From the NCBI RefSeq assembly GCF_000519125.1, contig NZ_JAEX01000018.1, positions 1 to 60,023 on the forward strand: 60,023 bases of DNA. The letters run 5' to 3'. Below are positions 1 to 8,799 of this stretch, piece after piece. The notes under the pieces were generated by a model. It was given only the letters and a program-made list of their open reading frames with translations. It ran no database searches and was not told the DNA's origin. Each line of letters begins with the position of its first letter. Positions within the stretch are counted from its first letter, which is position 1. The position numbers and the translations under genes are program-made. The DNA is from Desulfocurvus vexinensis DSM 17965. Lineage in GTDB: Bacteria > Desulfobacterota > Desulfovibrionia > Desulfovibrionales > Desulfovibrionaceae.

Positions 1-2
1 TC

Positions 3-752
3 TCCTCGTCCATGGAGCAGATGACGGCCAACATCCGCCAGAACGCCGAGAACGCGCGCCAGACCGGCAAGATGGCCCAGCAGGCCGCCGAGGACACGGC
101 CCAGGGCGGCCAGGCGGTGACCCAGACCGTGCACGCCATGAAGGAAATAGCCACGAAGATTACCATCATCGAGGAGATCGCGCGCCAGACCAATTTGCTG
201 GCGCTCAACGCCGCCATCGAGGCCGCGCGCGCGGGCGAGCACGGCAAGGGCTTCGCCGTGGTCGCCGCCGAGGTGCGCAAGCTGGCCGAGCGCAGCGGGT
301 CCGCCGCCGCCGAGATCAGCGAGCTGTCCTCGGGCAGCGTGCGCGTGGCCGATGAGGCCGGGCAGATGCTTGCGCGCATCGTGCCCGACATCCGGCGCAC
401 CGCCGACCTGGTGCAGGAGATCGCCGCCGCCTGCGCCGAGCAGGACGCCGGGGCCGCGCAGATCAACAAGGCCATCCAGCAGCTCGACCAGGTCATCCAG
501 CAGAACGCGGGGGCCTCGGAGGAAATGGCCTCCACCTCGGAGGAGTTGTCCAGCCAGGCCGAGCAGCTGCGGGTGACCATGGGCTTCTTCCGCATCGGCA
601 CCCAGGCCCCGGGGGCGCAGCGGGCCGTGGCGGGCCGCAGCCCGCGCAAGGCCCTGCCCGGCCCTGCGGCCCCGGCCCCGGCCAAACCCCGCGAGGGCGT
701 GCGCATCGCCCTGGACCAGGGCCAGGACGACGACGGCTTCGAGCGTTTCTAG
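3..752 (+). CDS. Methyl-accepting chemotaxis protein, C-terminal part (5' end outside window)
   Basis: This is the cytoplasmic signalling half of a chemoreceptor, which relays ligand state to a CheA/CheW complex. The reading frame is open to the window edge, so the sensor, membrane and HAMP parts lie upstream. The conserved hairpin tip is visible in the first third ([37 protein letters not shown], read in two pieces around codons 50-90 of the visible part), followed by the descending helix with Gln/Glu pairs typical of methylation sites. The last 60 residues are an Ala/Pro/Arg-rich tail that ends in a short acidic stretch, without a CheR-docking pentapeptide such as NWETF. The first in-frame ATG at 12 is probably internal. 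The family call is secure; the ligand cannot be known from this part. Confidence 0.93.
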   Translation, partial: SSSMEQMTANIRQNAENARQTGKMAQQAAEDTAQGGQAVTQTVHAMKEIATKITIIEEIARQTNLLALNAAIEAARAGEHGKGFAVVAAEVRKLAERSGSAAAEISELSSGSVRVADEAGQMLARIVPDIRRTADLVQEIAAACAEQDAGAAQINKAIQQLDQVIQQNAGASEEMASTSEELSSQAEQLRVTMGFFRIGTQAPGAQRAVAGRSPRKALPGPAAPAPAKPREGVRIALDQGQDDDGFERF

Positions 753-992
753 GTCAGGAGGGACCGGGAGGCCGGGCCGCGCCCGGGCGGGCGTGGCGCA
801 TCCGATGCCTTGGGCCGCCCTGCTGCGCCCTTCGCCCCGCGCGGGCGGGCCCGGTCGGCAGCGCCCTTCGGAGAGGCCCCGCGCCCGGTCGTGCCTGGGG
901 TGTGGCTTCCCGGGGCGCGGTAGGGTAGTATCGCCCCCGGCGGGCCCGGGCCGGAGCTGTTCCGGCCCCCGGGGCCGCAGGGGCGGAGGGCC

Positions 993-1871
993 ATGATCGC
1001 AGTCAGGCTCATGGGCGGGCTGGGCAACCAGATGTTCCAGTACGCCGCCGGGCGGGCGCTTGCCGCGCGCACCGGGGGCGAGCTGGTCTTCGACCTGTCG
1101 GCCCTGCGGGCGGACCCCCGGCGCGGCTACGCCCTGGGGCCGTATCCCGTGCGCGGGCGCGAGGCCGCCCCCGGGGAGCTGGAGCGCTTTCCGCCCCGGC
1201 CCCCGGCGCGCGGGCGGGCCTGGGCCCTGGCGGCGCGGCTGCGCGCGGCCCTGGCTCCGCGCGGGGCGGGCCCCGTGCGCTTTGACGAACCCCACTTCCA
1301 CTACGCTCCGGCCTTCGCGGCCCTGGCGGGCGATGTGTACCTGGACGGCTACTGGCAGTCCGCGCGCTATTTCGCGCCCGTGGCCGAGGCCGTGCGCGCC
1401 GAGCTGACCCTGCCCGCCCTGAGCCCTGCGGCGGCGGAGCTGGCCGCGCGCATCGCTGCCGGGCCCTCGGTGGGTCTGCATGTGCGCCGGGGTGACTACG
1501 TGAGCGATCCGCGCATCGCCCGCACCCACGGCGCCCTGCCGCCGGACTACCACCGCCGCGCCTTGGCCCTGGCCGCCGAAGGCCTGGGGCGGCCCGAGGT
1601 CTTCGTGTTCACCGACGACCCCGGCTGGGTGGCCACGGGGCTGGACCTGGGCGCGCCCTTCACCCTGGTGCGTGGACTGTCGGCCCACGAGGACCTGCAT
1701 CTGCTCTCCTTGTGCCGGGGCCGGGCCATCGCCAATTCGTCCTTCAGCTGGTGGGCCGCGTGGCTGGGCGGGCCGGGGCGCGTGGTGGCCCCGGCGCGCT
1801 GGTTCGGCCCCGAGCGCATGCGCACCCGGCGCCTGGACGACCTCTGCCCCCCGGGCTGGGTGCGGACGTGA
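993..1871 (+). CDS. GT11 family alpha-1,2-fucosyltransferase-like glycosyltransferase
   Basis: The protein is predicted to transfer fucose (or a related sugar) from a GDP-sugar to a glycan acceptor during surface-polysaccharide synthesis. The 292-residue length is normal for GT11. The N-terminus has the family signature MGGLGNQMFQYAAGRALA (residues 7-24), residues 163-170 are the HVRRGDYV nucleotide-sugar motif, and a NSSFSWWAAWLG block sits near residue 250. The start ATG follows a GGAGGG sequence. It is the first gene of the polysaccharide cluster and its stop overlaps the next start as GTGA. Donor and acceptor sugars are inferred from the family only. Confidence 0.88.
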   Translation: MIAVRLMGGLGNQMFQYAAGRALAARTGGELVFDLSALRADPRRGYALGPYPVRGREAAPGELERFPPRPPARGRAWALAARLRAALAPRGAGPVRFDEPHFHYAPAFAALAGDVYLDGYWQSARYFAPVAEAVRAELTLPALSPAAAELAARIAAGPSVGLHVRRGDYVSDPRIARTHGALPPDYHRRALALAAEGLGRPEVFVFTDDPGWVATGLDLGAPFTLVRGLSAHEDLHLLSLCRGRAIANSSFSWWAAWLGGPGRVVAPARWFGPERMRTRRLDDLCPPGWVRT

Positions 1872-2941
1872 GCGGCGCGCCCCGGGCCACGGTGCTCACC
1901 GCCGTGTACAACGGCGCGCCCTGGCTGGCGCAGTCCCTGGCCAGCGTGCTGACCCAGGATTTCGCGGATTTCGAGTTCGTGGTGGTGGACGACGCCAGCA
2001 GCGACGAGAGCCCGGCCATCCTCGCCGCCGTGGCCGACCCGCGCCTGCGCGTGGTGCGCAACCCGCGCAACCTGGGCCTGACCGCCAGCCTGAACCGGGG
2101 CCTAGAGCTGGCCCGGGGCGATGTGGTCCTGCGCCACGACGCCGACGACCTGTCGCTGCCCGGGCGCTTCGCGCGGCAGATGGCCCTGCTGGACGCCCGG
2201 CCCGAGGTGGGCGTGTGCGGCGGCTTCGCGGCCATGGTGGACGGGCAAGGTAGGTCCCTGGATATCTACCGCGTGCCCGTGGGCCACGGGCCCATCGCCT
2301 GGGCCGTGGGTTTCGGCCACGCCTTCGCCCACCCCGCCGTGGCCGTGCGCACCGGGCTGCTGCGCGCCGTGAGCGGCTACGACCCCGCCTGGCGCGTGGC
2401 CCAGGACCAGGAGCTGTGGACGCGCCTGGTCTGGACCACGCGCATGGCCAACATTCCCGAGCCGCTGGTGGAATACCGCCAGCATGCGGGCATGGCCTCG
2501 CGGGTGCGCGGGGCCGAGCAGCGCGACGGCGACCTGCGGGCGCGCGGCCGGTTCCTGGGCCGCCTGCTGGGCCGCGAGGTGCCGCCGGAGCTTTTGCGCT
2601 GGAACAGCGTGCCGCCCCTGCCCGGGGCCCCGGGGCGCCCGCCAGGGGCCGACGCCCGGGAGATTGCGGGCTTTGCGCGGGTCGTCGCGGGCGCCCTGGG
2701 CGCGTTGCGCCGCCAGTTCTGCGCCACGCGGGCCGAGGCCCGGGCCGTGGGGAGGCTGGCCGGGCGCAAGCTGCACGCCCTGGCCGCCGGAGCCGCCGGG
2801 GCGGGCGCGGCGCTGCTGGCCGCGCGGCTGCTGGCCCGGGCCGTGACCCTGGACCCGTCGCTGCTGGCCTCCGCCGAGCTGGCCCGGGCCGCGCGCGCGG
2901 CCCGGCGCGCCCTGGGCGCTCCGGGGAGAGGGCGGGCGTGA
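1868..2941 (+). CDS. GT2 family glycosyltransferase
   Basis: This is a 357-residue GT-A fold glycosyltransferase of family 2, acting on the cytoplasmic face of the membrane. The N-terminal half shows the expected order: TVLTAVYNGAPWLAQSLASV (residues 9-28), VVVDDASSDES with the nucleotide-binding aspartates at 41-42, and a metal-binding DAD at 91-93. The C-terminal third is Ala/Arg-rich and unassigned. I chose the GTG at 1868 because it forms a GTGA overlap with the upstream stop and leads directly into the first beta strand. An ATG further upstream (1712) would add 52 residues of out-of-character sequence lying inside the previous gene. Sugar specificity is unknown. Confidence 0.87.
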   Translation: MSGAPRATVLTAVYNGAPWLAQSLASVLTQDFADFEFVVVDDASSDESPAILAAVADPRLRVVRNPRNLGLTASLNRGLELARGDVVLRHDADDLSLPGRFARQMALLDARPEVGVCGGFAAMVDGQGRSLDIYRVPVGHGPIAWAVGFGHAFAHPAVAVRTGLLRAVSGYDPAWRVAQDQELWTRLVWTTRMANIPEPLVEYRQHAGMASRVRGAEQRDGDLRARGRFLGRLLGREVPPELLRWNSVPPLPGAPGRPPGADAREIAGFARVVAGALGALRRQFCATRAEARAVGRLAGRKLHALAAGAAGAGAALLAARLLARAVTLDPSLLASAELARAARAARRALGAPGRGRA

Positions 2942-4143
2942 AAATCCTGCACGTGGCGCCGCAGCTGTCCGGCGGGGGGCTCGAAGTCTACCTGCACGAG
3001 GCCGTCCGCCGCCTGGCGGCCCTGGGCCATGCTTCGGCAGTGCTCCATGGCCGCGCGGGGGGCGCGCTGCCCGCCGGTCTCGCGGCCCGGGCGTACCATG
3101 TGCCCGGGGTCACGGACCTGGGCTGCCCCGGGCTGGCCGCGCGGCTGGCCGAGGTGCGCGAGGTGCTGCGCGCCGGGGCGCCGGACGTGATCCTGGTCCA
3201 CGGCGCCACGCAGCACTGGCTGGTGCGCCTTTTGGCCGGGGCCGCGCCCCTGGTGCGCTTCGTCCACGACACCCACTGCCTCTGCCCCGGGGGCGGCAAG
3301 ACCCTGCGCCGGAGCACGGCCTCGGGCGGGCCCGAGCCCTGCCCGCACCCTCTGGGCCTCGCCTGCCTAGGCCGGGCCTGGACCCGCCGCTGCACGGCGC
3401 GCGACCCGCGCGTGGCCCTGCCCCTGCTGGCCCACCTGCGGGCGAACCTGGCCCTGTACCGCCGCCGGGCGGCCATGGCCTGCCCCAGCGTCTTCATGCG
3501 CGGGCTGCTGGCGCACAACGGCTTCGACCCCGCGCGGGTCGCGGTGCTGCCGCATTTCACGACCCTGCCCGCCCAGGCCCCCCCGGCCCCGGGGGCCTGC
3601 GGGCCCGTGGTGCTCTATGCGGGGCGCGTGCATTGGGGCAAGGGCCTGGGGGAGCTGCTGCGGGCCCTGGCCCTGCTGCCGCCCGAAGCCAGCCTGGACC
3701 TGGCCGGGGACGGGCCGGACCTGGCGGGGGTCAAGGATTTGGCGCGCAGCCTGGGCCTGGAGGGCCGGGTGCGCTTCCACGGCTGGCTGGACCCCCCGGC
3801 CCTGGGCGCGCTGTATGCCCGGGCGGCGGTGGTGGCCGTGCCGTCCCTGGTGCCCGAGGCCTTCTGCATGGCGGGTATCGAGGCCATGGCCTACGGGCGG
3901 CCCGTGGTGGGGGCGGATTCCGGGGCCATCGGCGAATGGCTGGAGCACGGGGTCACGGGCTGGCTGGTGCCGCCGGGGGATACGGCGGCCCTGGCGGCCC
4001 GGCTGCGGGAAATTCTTTTCAGCACGGAACTTGCAGAAGAAATGGGCACAGCGGGGCGTGAGCGCGCGGAGCGCGATTTCACCCCTGGCGCGCACGTCTC
4101 CGGGTTGGTCCAGCTATTGGAGCGGACAGCCCGGGGCGGCTGA
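2938..4143 (+). CDS. GT4 family glycosyltransferase
   Basis: A 401-residue GT-B fold retaining glycosyltransferase. It opens with VKILHVAPQLSGGGLEVYLHEAVRRL, the Rossmann start with the glycine-rich acceptor-side loop. In the second half it has the VVLYAGRVHWGKGL strand and the EX7E-type donor-binding motif in VPEAFCMAGIEAMAYGRPVV. The GTG at 2938 overlaps the upstream TGA as GTGA and is the only start giving a clean N-terminus. A Cys/His-rich patch around residues 110-150 (HDTHCLCPGG and CPHPLGLACLGRAWTRRC) is seen in some GT4 subgroups and might bind a metal, which is inference. A gap of 77 bases separates it from the next glycosyltransferase. Confidence 0.87.
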   Translation: MKILHVAPQLSGGGLEVYLHEAVRRLAALGHASAVLHGRAGGALPAGLAARAYHVPGVTDLGCPGLAARLAEVREVLRAGAPDVILVHGATQHWLVRLLAGAAPLVRFVHDTHCLCPGGGKTLRRSTASGGPEPCPHPLGLACLGRAWTRRCTARDPRVALPLLAHLRANLALYRRRAAMACPSVFMRGLLAHNGFDPARVAVLPHFTTLPAQAPPAPGACGPVVLYAGRVHWGKGLGELLRALALLPPEASLDLAGDGPDLAGVKDLARSLGLEGRVRFHGWLDPPALGALYARAAVVAVPSLVPEAFCMAGIEAMAYGRPVVGADSGAIGEWLEHGVTGWLVPPGDTAALAARLREILFSTELAEEMGTAGRERAERDFTPGAHVSGLVQLLERTARGG

Positions 4144-4220
4144 TCCGCCCGCAACCGGCAGCGGGCCTCCCGCACCGGCAACCGGGGCCGACCGAAAAGG
4201 ATTTTTGGACAGCCCGAACC

Positions 4221-5414
4221 ATGCGCATTCTCGTCCTGACCCCCACCTTCCTGCCCGTGGTCGGCGGAGCGGAACTCCTGCTGCTGCACGTGTTCCGGCG
4301 TCTGGCCGCGCGGCATGACATCCTGCTGCTGACCCCGCACCTGGCCCCGGAGCTGCTGGCGGCCCACGGCAATCCCGAATACGACGCCCTGGTGAATTTC
4401 GAGGTCCGGCGCTACGCCGACCGCGTGAGCCTGATGCGCATCCCCGGCCACCGGGCCTCGCGGGGGGCCATCCCGCCGTTCTCCCTGTCCGCCGTGGGCG
4501 CCGTGGTGCGCGCGGCGCGCCAGTTTCGGCCCGAGGTGCTCAACGTGCACTACTGCATGCCCACGGGGCTGGCGGCCTGGGCCGCCCAGCGCCTGCTGGG
4601 CCTGCCCACGGTGCTCAGCCTGACCGGGCGCGACGTGCCCGGGCCGGGGGTGCCGCCGCTGTGGGGTGTCTGGCACCGCCTGGTGGGCCGGGCCTGCGCC
4701 GGGCGGACCTACGTCACCGACTACTGCCGCCGGGCGGTCTATGGGCCCGGGGCGGGTGCCGGGGCCGGGGTGGTCATCGCCAACGGGGTGGACGACGCCC
4801 CGCCCAGCCCGCCGGGAGCCGTGGCGGCCCTGCGCGCGGAGTTGGGCGTGCCGCCGGACGGGACGCTGGTCTTCGCCCTGCAACGCCTGGACGCGGTCAA
4901 GCGCGTGGACGTGCTGCTGCGGGCCCTGCCCCTGGTGCTGCGCGAGCACCCGCGCACGGTGCTGGCCGTGGGCGGCACGGGCCCCGAGGCGGGCGCCCTG
5001 CGCGCCCTGGCCCGCGGGCTGGGGGTCGCGGGCGCGGTGCGCTTCACGGGCTTTCTGCCCGCCGCCGCCGTGCCCCTGCACATGGACGCCGCCGATCTTT
5101 TCGCCTTCCATTCGACCTACGAGACCTTCGGCATCGTGCTGGCCGAGGCCATGATCCGGGGCCGGGCCGTGGTCTCCGTGGCCGACCCGGCCATCGCCGA
5201 GGTGGTGGACCACGGGCGCACCGGGCTGCTGACGCCCGTGGGCGACCACGAGGCCCTGGCCCGCGCCCTGGGCGACCTGCTGGCCGACCCCGCGCAGCGC
5301 GCGGCCATGGGCGAGGCCGGGCGGGCCAAGGCCCGGGCGCTCTACGGCTGGGACGCCCTGGCCGGGCAGTACGAGGCGGCCCTGGCCCGGGCGGCGGGCG
5401 GGGGCGGGCCATGA
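4221..5414 (+). CDS. GT4 family glycosyltransferase
   Basis: A 397-residue GT-B enzyme, probably adding a sugar to the lipid-linked repeat unit. The N-terminus MRILVLTPTFLPVVGGAEL is the typical GT4 opening strand and GG-E loop. The C-terminal domain has FALQRLDAVKRVDVLLRALP (donor-domain start) and an EX7E region in STYETFGIVLAEAMIRGRAVV. The ATG at 4221 lacks a good Shine-Dalgarno; an AAAAGGA element lies too far upstream (about 20 bases) to be convincing. The downstream gene overlaps its stop as ATGA, which suggests translational coupling. Specificity cannot be assigned. Confidence 0.88.
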   Translation: MRILVLTPTFLPVVGGAELLLLHVFRRLAARHDILLLTPHLAPELLAAHGNPEYDALVNFEVRRYADRVSLMRIPGHRASRGAIPPFSLSAVGAVVRAARQFRPEVLNVHYCMPTGLAAWAAQRLLGLPTVLSLTGRDVPGPGVPPLWGVWHRLVGRACAGRTYVTDYCRRAVYGPGAGAGAGVVIANGVDDAPPSPPGAVAALRAELGVPPDGTLVFALQRLDAVKRVDVLLRALPLVLREHPRTVLAVGGTGPEAGALRALARGLGVAGAVRFTGFLPAAAVPLHMDAADLFAFHSTYETFGIVLAEAMIRGRAVVSVADPAIAEVVDHGRTGLLTPVGDHEALARALGDLLADPAQRAAMGEAGRAKARALYGWDALAGQYEAALARAAGGGGP

Positions 5415-7708
5415 GCGCGGCCCCGGCTCCCGGGCTGCCGCTGCGCGTGGCCTATCTCTTCGGGCACGACCATTTCATGGGCGGCGGCGAGCGCAGCACC
5501 GCCGAGCTGATCCGGGCCCTGGACCCGGAGCTGGTGCGGCCCCTGGTGCTTGTGCCCGGCCCGGGGGAGCTGCGCGAGCATTTCGCGGCGGCGGGGGTGG
5601 ACACGGCCCTGGCGGCCCTGCCGACCCTGCGCGCGCCGCTGTCGCCCGCGCCGTGGCGGGCCGTGGGCGCCCTGGCGCGGCTGCTGCGCCGCCAGGGGGT
5701 GGCCGTGGTCCATGCGGGCACGCCCCGGGCCGCGCTCTACGCGGGGCTGGCCGGACGGCTGGCCGGGGTGCCCGTGGTCTGGCATGTGCGCGAATCCCTG
5801 CGCGACCTGCCCTGGTACGACGCCCTGCTCGCCGGGCTGGCCTCGCGGGTCGTGTGCGTGTCGGCGGCGGTGCGCGAGGCGCGGGTGCGGCCCCTGGGGG
5901 CCTGGGCCGCAGCCCGGGCTGTGGTCATCCACAACGGCGTGGACACCGCGGCCCTGCGCCCCGATCCCCACGCCCGGACGGCCCTGCGCGTGCAGCTGGG
6001 CCTGGGGCCGGACGCGGTGCTTGTCGGGCTGGTGGGCAACGTCATCGCCCGCAAGGGCCACGACGTGTGCCTGGAGGCTCTGGCCCTGGCCCTGGAGGCT
6101 GCGCCGGGGCTGCCCGTGCGCCTGCTGCTGGCCGGGCGCCAGGAGCCCGAGCCGCAGTTCGCGGCCCGGGTGCGCGCCCTGGCGGCGGCCCCGGAGCTGG
6201 CCGGGCGGGTGCTGGTCATGCCCTTCACGACGGACGTGCGCGCCCTGTATTCCGCCCTGGACGCATTGGTGCTGCCCACGCGCAGCGAGGGCTTCAGCCG
6301 CGCGCTCATCGAGGCCATGAGCATGGGCCTGCCCGTGGCGGCCTCGGACCTGCCCGAGGTGCGCGAGGCCTTGCCCGGGCCGGAGCACGCCCTGCTGGCG
6401 CCCCCGGGCGACGCGCAGGCCCTGGCCGCGCACCTGCTGACCCTGGGCCGCGACGCGGCCCTGCGCGCGCGCCTGGGCGCGGCGGGCCGGGCCCGGGCCG
6501 AGGCGCATTTCGACCTGCACGGGCACGCCCGGGCCGTGCAGGACGAGTATTTCCGCCTGCTGGCCGGGCGCGGGCGCACCTTGCGCCGGGCGGCCAAGGG
6601 CGCCTGGCTGGGCGCGCGCGGGCTGCTCGTGCGCGCGGCGCCGCGCACCCGGCGGCCCCTGGGCCCCGGGCCGGTGCTGCTGCTGGCCCCGCCGCGCCTG
6701 GGCGACGCGGCCCTGGCCCTGGGGGTTCCGGCACTGCTGGTGGGCGCCGGGCGGCGGGTGGAGGTTCTGGGCCGGGGTCCGGCCCTGGACGTGCTGGCCC
6801 TGTCGCCCCATGTGGCCGCCGTCCACGGATGCGGGCCCGGGCCCGGCGGGCTGCTGCGCGCGGCGCGCGGGCTGCGCGGGGCGGGCTTCGGCGCCGTGCT
6901 GGACCTGGACCTGGACTGGCGGCTTTGGTCCGCCCTGGCCGCGCGGGCCACGGGCGCGCCCTGCGCGGGCTGCGCCGTGGCCGGGCGGGCCCCGCTTTAC
7001 GACCTGGCCCTGCCCTGCCCGGGCGAAGAACCCATTGGCGACGTGTACGCGCGGTTGGCCCGGGCCCTGGCCGGGCCGCAGACTCCCGCGCCCGGCGGGC
7101 CGCTGCTGGCCGTGCCCGGGGCGGCGCAGGAGGCCGTGGCCCGGCGGCTGGCGGCGGCGGGCATCGGTCCGGACGAGCCGCTGGTGGTGCTGCATCCCGG
7201 GGCCACGCATCCCACCCAGCGCTGGGGGGAGGGGGCCTTCGCCGCCCTGGCCGGGGCCCTGGCCCGCCGGGGGGCGGCCCGGGTGGCCCTGGCGGGCGGG
7301 CCCGGCGACGCGGCCCTGGTGGCCGGGGTGCTGCGGGCCATGGCCCAGGCCGGGGACCCGCCGCCCGCCCTGGCGGCCACGGACCTCGCCCTGCCCGGGC
7401 TGGCCGCGCTGCTGGCGCGGGCCACGGTGTTTGTGGGCAACAATTCCGGGCCGCTGCATCTGGCGGCGGCCCTGGGGCGGCCCACGGTGTCCACCCTGGG
7501 CCCCACGGTGGCCGCGCGCTGGACCCCGCAGGGCCCGGGGCACACGGTGCTGCGCGCCCGGGGCCTGGGCTGCCTGGGCTGCGCCCTGGCGGCCTGCCCC
7601 CTGGGCCGGGCCGCGTGCATGGAGCGCATCGCCCCGCAGGCCATGCTGGAAGCCGTGCTGGCCGCCCTGGCCTGGGCGCGGACCACGGAGGGCGGCCATG
7701 ACGCGTGA
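5411..7708 (+). CDS. Two-domain glycosyltransferase: GT4 fused to GT9 (heptosyltransferase-like)
   Basis: A 765-residue protein that joins two glycosyltransferases normally found separately. Residues about 10-385 are a GT4 unit (LRVAYLFGHDHFMGGGERST at the start; LVGNVIARKGHDVCLEAL and the EX7E region RSEGFSRALIEAMSMGLPVA later). Residues about 415-765 are a GT9 unit: VLLLAPPRLGDAALALG, then FVGNNSGPLHLAAALGRPTV, then a four-cysteine C-terminal patch (GCLGCALAACPLGRAACM) common in GT9 proteins. The ATG forms an ATGA overlap with the upstream gene. I see no stop or frame change at the junction, so the fusion looks genuine. It may couple two consecutive sugar additions; that is inference. Confidence 0.87.
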   Translation: MSAAPAPGLPLRVAYLFGHDHFMGGGERSTAELIRALDPELVRPLVLVPGPGELREHFAAAGVDTALAALPTLRAPLSPAPWRAVGALARLLRRQGVAVVHAGTPRAALYAGLAGRLAGVPVVWHVRESLRDLPWYDALLAGLASRVVCVSAAVREARVRPLGAWAAARAVVIHNGVDTAALRPDPHARTALRVQLGLGPDAVLVGLVGNVIARKGHDVCLEALALALEAAPGLPVRLLLAGRQEPEPQFAARVRALAAAPELAGRVLVMPFTTDVRALYSALDALVLPTRSEGFSRALIEAMSMGLPVAASDLPEVREALPGPEHALLAPPGDAQALAAHLLTLGRDAALRARLGAAGRARAEAHFDLHGHARAVQDEYFRLLAGRGRTLRRAAKGAWLGARGLLVRAAPRTRRPLGPGPVLLLAPPRLGDAALALGVPALLVGAGRRVEVLGRGPALDVLALSPHVAAVHGCGPGPGGLLRAARGLRGAGFGAVLDLDLDWRLWSALAARATGAPCAGCAVAGRAPLYDLALPCPGEEPIGDVYARLARALAGPQTPAPGGPLLAVPGAAQEAVARRLAAAGIGPDEPLVVLHPGATHPTQRWGEGAFAALAGALARRGAARVALAGGPGDAALVAGVLRAMAQAGDPPPALAATDLALPGLAALLARATVFVGNNSGPLHLAAALGRPTVSTLGPTVAARWTPQGPGHTVLRARGLGCLGCALAACPLGRAACMERIAPQAMLEAVLAALAWARTTEGGHDA

Positions 7709-8732
7709 GGTGCGCGCGTGGGGCGCGGCGTTGCCGCCCGGGCCGGTGCTGGCCGTGCTGGTGGCGGGCATCGGCGATCTGGTGCTGGGCCGCGACGCCC
7801 TGCGAACCCTGCGGGCAGGTTTTCCGGCACGGGAAATGCATGTCCTTGTCAACGCCCAGGCCCTGCCCCTGGCCCGGGCCATGGACCTGGCCGATGGGCT
7901 GCACGGGTTCCCCATCCGCGAGCTGCGCGGCGGGCCCGGGGCCCTGGCCTGGGCGGCGCGCGCCGTGGCGGGCTTGCGGCGCCTGAAGCCGGCCCTGGCC
8001 GTGAATCTCTACCCGCCCGCGTCGCGGGCCGGGGCGTTGAAAATGGGCCTGCTGCTGCGCGCCACGGGCGCGCCCGCCCGGGCGGGCGTGGCGGCCCTGG
8101 GCCTGGGTCCGTGGCTGACCCGGGGCGTGCCCCCGGCGGAGCTGGCCGGGCTGCACGCGGCCCGGGCCATGGAGCGCGTGGCCCTGGCGGCCGGAGGCGC
8201 GGACCCCGGCCCCGCCGGCCCCCTGGACCTCGCCCTGCCTGGGGGCTGCGCCCACGACGCCCTGCTGGCCGGGCCCGGGCCCCTGGTGGGCCTGAACTCC
8301 GGCACGGACCAGCCGGGTAAGCGCTGGGCCCCGGAAGCCTTTGCCGCCGTGGCCGACGCCCTGGCCGCCTCCCACGGGGCGCGCGCGGTGATCCTGGGCG
8401 GCCCGGGCGAGGAGAGCGCGGGCCGGGCCGTGGCCGGGGCCATGGCCGCGCAGGCCACGGTGCTTACCGGGCGCATGACCTTGCCCGAGTTGGGGCATGT
8501 GCTGGCGCGGCTGGACCTCCTGGTGACCACCGATTCCGGGCCCATGCACATGGCGGCGGCGGCGGGGGTGCCCCTGGTGGCCGTGTTCCACGGGTCGGAT
8601 CCCGCCCGCTTCGGGCCCCTGGGCGCGCCAGGGCGCTGCCGGGTGCTGGTGTCCGGACCCGGCAAGGCCGTGGGCCCGCAGGCCGTGATCGAGGCCTGCC
8701 ACGAATTTTTGCCCGCAGGGGAGGAGAAATGA
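7698..8732 (+). CDS. GT9 family glycosyltransferase (heptosyltransferase-like)
   Basis: A 344-residue ADP-heptose:LPS heptosyltransferase-like protein. It has the GT9 N-terminal strand and GD loop (VLAVLVAGIGDLVLGRDALRTL), the middle GLNSGTDQPGKRWAPEAF block where heptosyltransferases bind the donor, and the late TTDSGPMHMAAAAGVPLVAVF motif. The start ATG at 7698 lies inside the previous gene, giving an 11-base overlap, and has GGAGGG just upstream. Heptose as the donor is only a family inference; GT9 enzymes in surface-glycan clusters can use other sugars. Confidence 0.86.
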   Translation: MTREVRAWGAALPPGPVLAVLVAGIGDLVLGRDALRTLRAGFPAREMHVLVNAQALPLARAMDLADGLHGFPIRELRGGPGALAWAARAVAGLRRLKPALAVNLYPPASRAGALKMGLLLRATGAPARAGVAALGLGPWLTRGVPPAELAGLHAARAMERVALAAGGADPGPAGPLDLALPGGCAHDALLAGPGPLVGLNSGTDQPGKRWAPEAFAAVADALAASHGARAVILGGPGEESAGRAVAGAMAAQATVLTGRMTLPELGHVLARLDLLVTTDSGPMHMAAAAGVPLVAVFHGSDPARFGPLGAPGRCRVLVSGPGKAVGPQAVIEACHEFLPAGEEK

Positions 8733-8764
8733 GAATTTTCGTTTCCCGGCCCCTGCAATTCGGT

Positions 8765-8770
8765 TATTAT
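8765..8770 (+). promoter_or_regulatory. Possible internal promoter -10 element
   Basis: The 67-base gap between the GT9 and the next GT4 gene holds an AT-rich island in otherwise very GC-rich DNA. It includes TATTAT, which matches five of six bases of the -10 consensus, but the -35 side at 17 bases (TTTCCC) is poor. It could provide internal transcription of the downstream polysaccharide genes, or the island could simply be spacer. Confidence 0.25.
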
Positions 8771-8799
8771 TATTGCTCCCGCAATGGGAGGCGCTGCCG

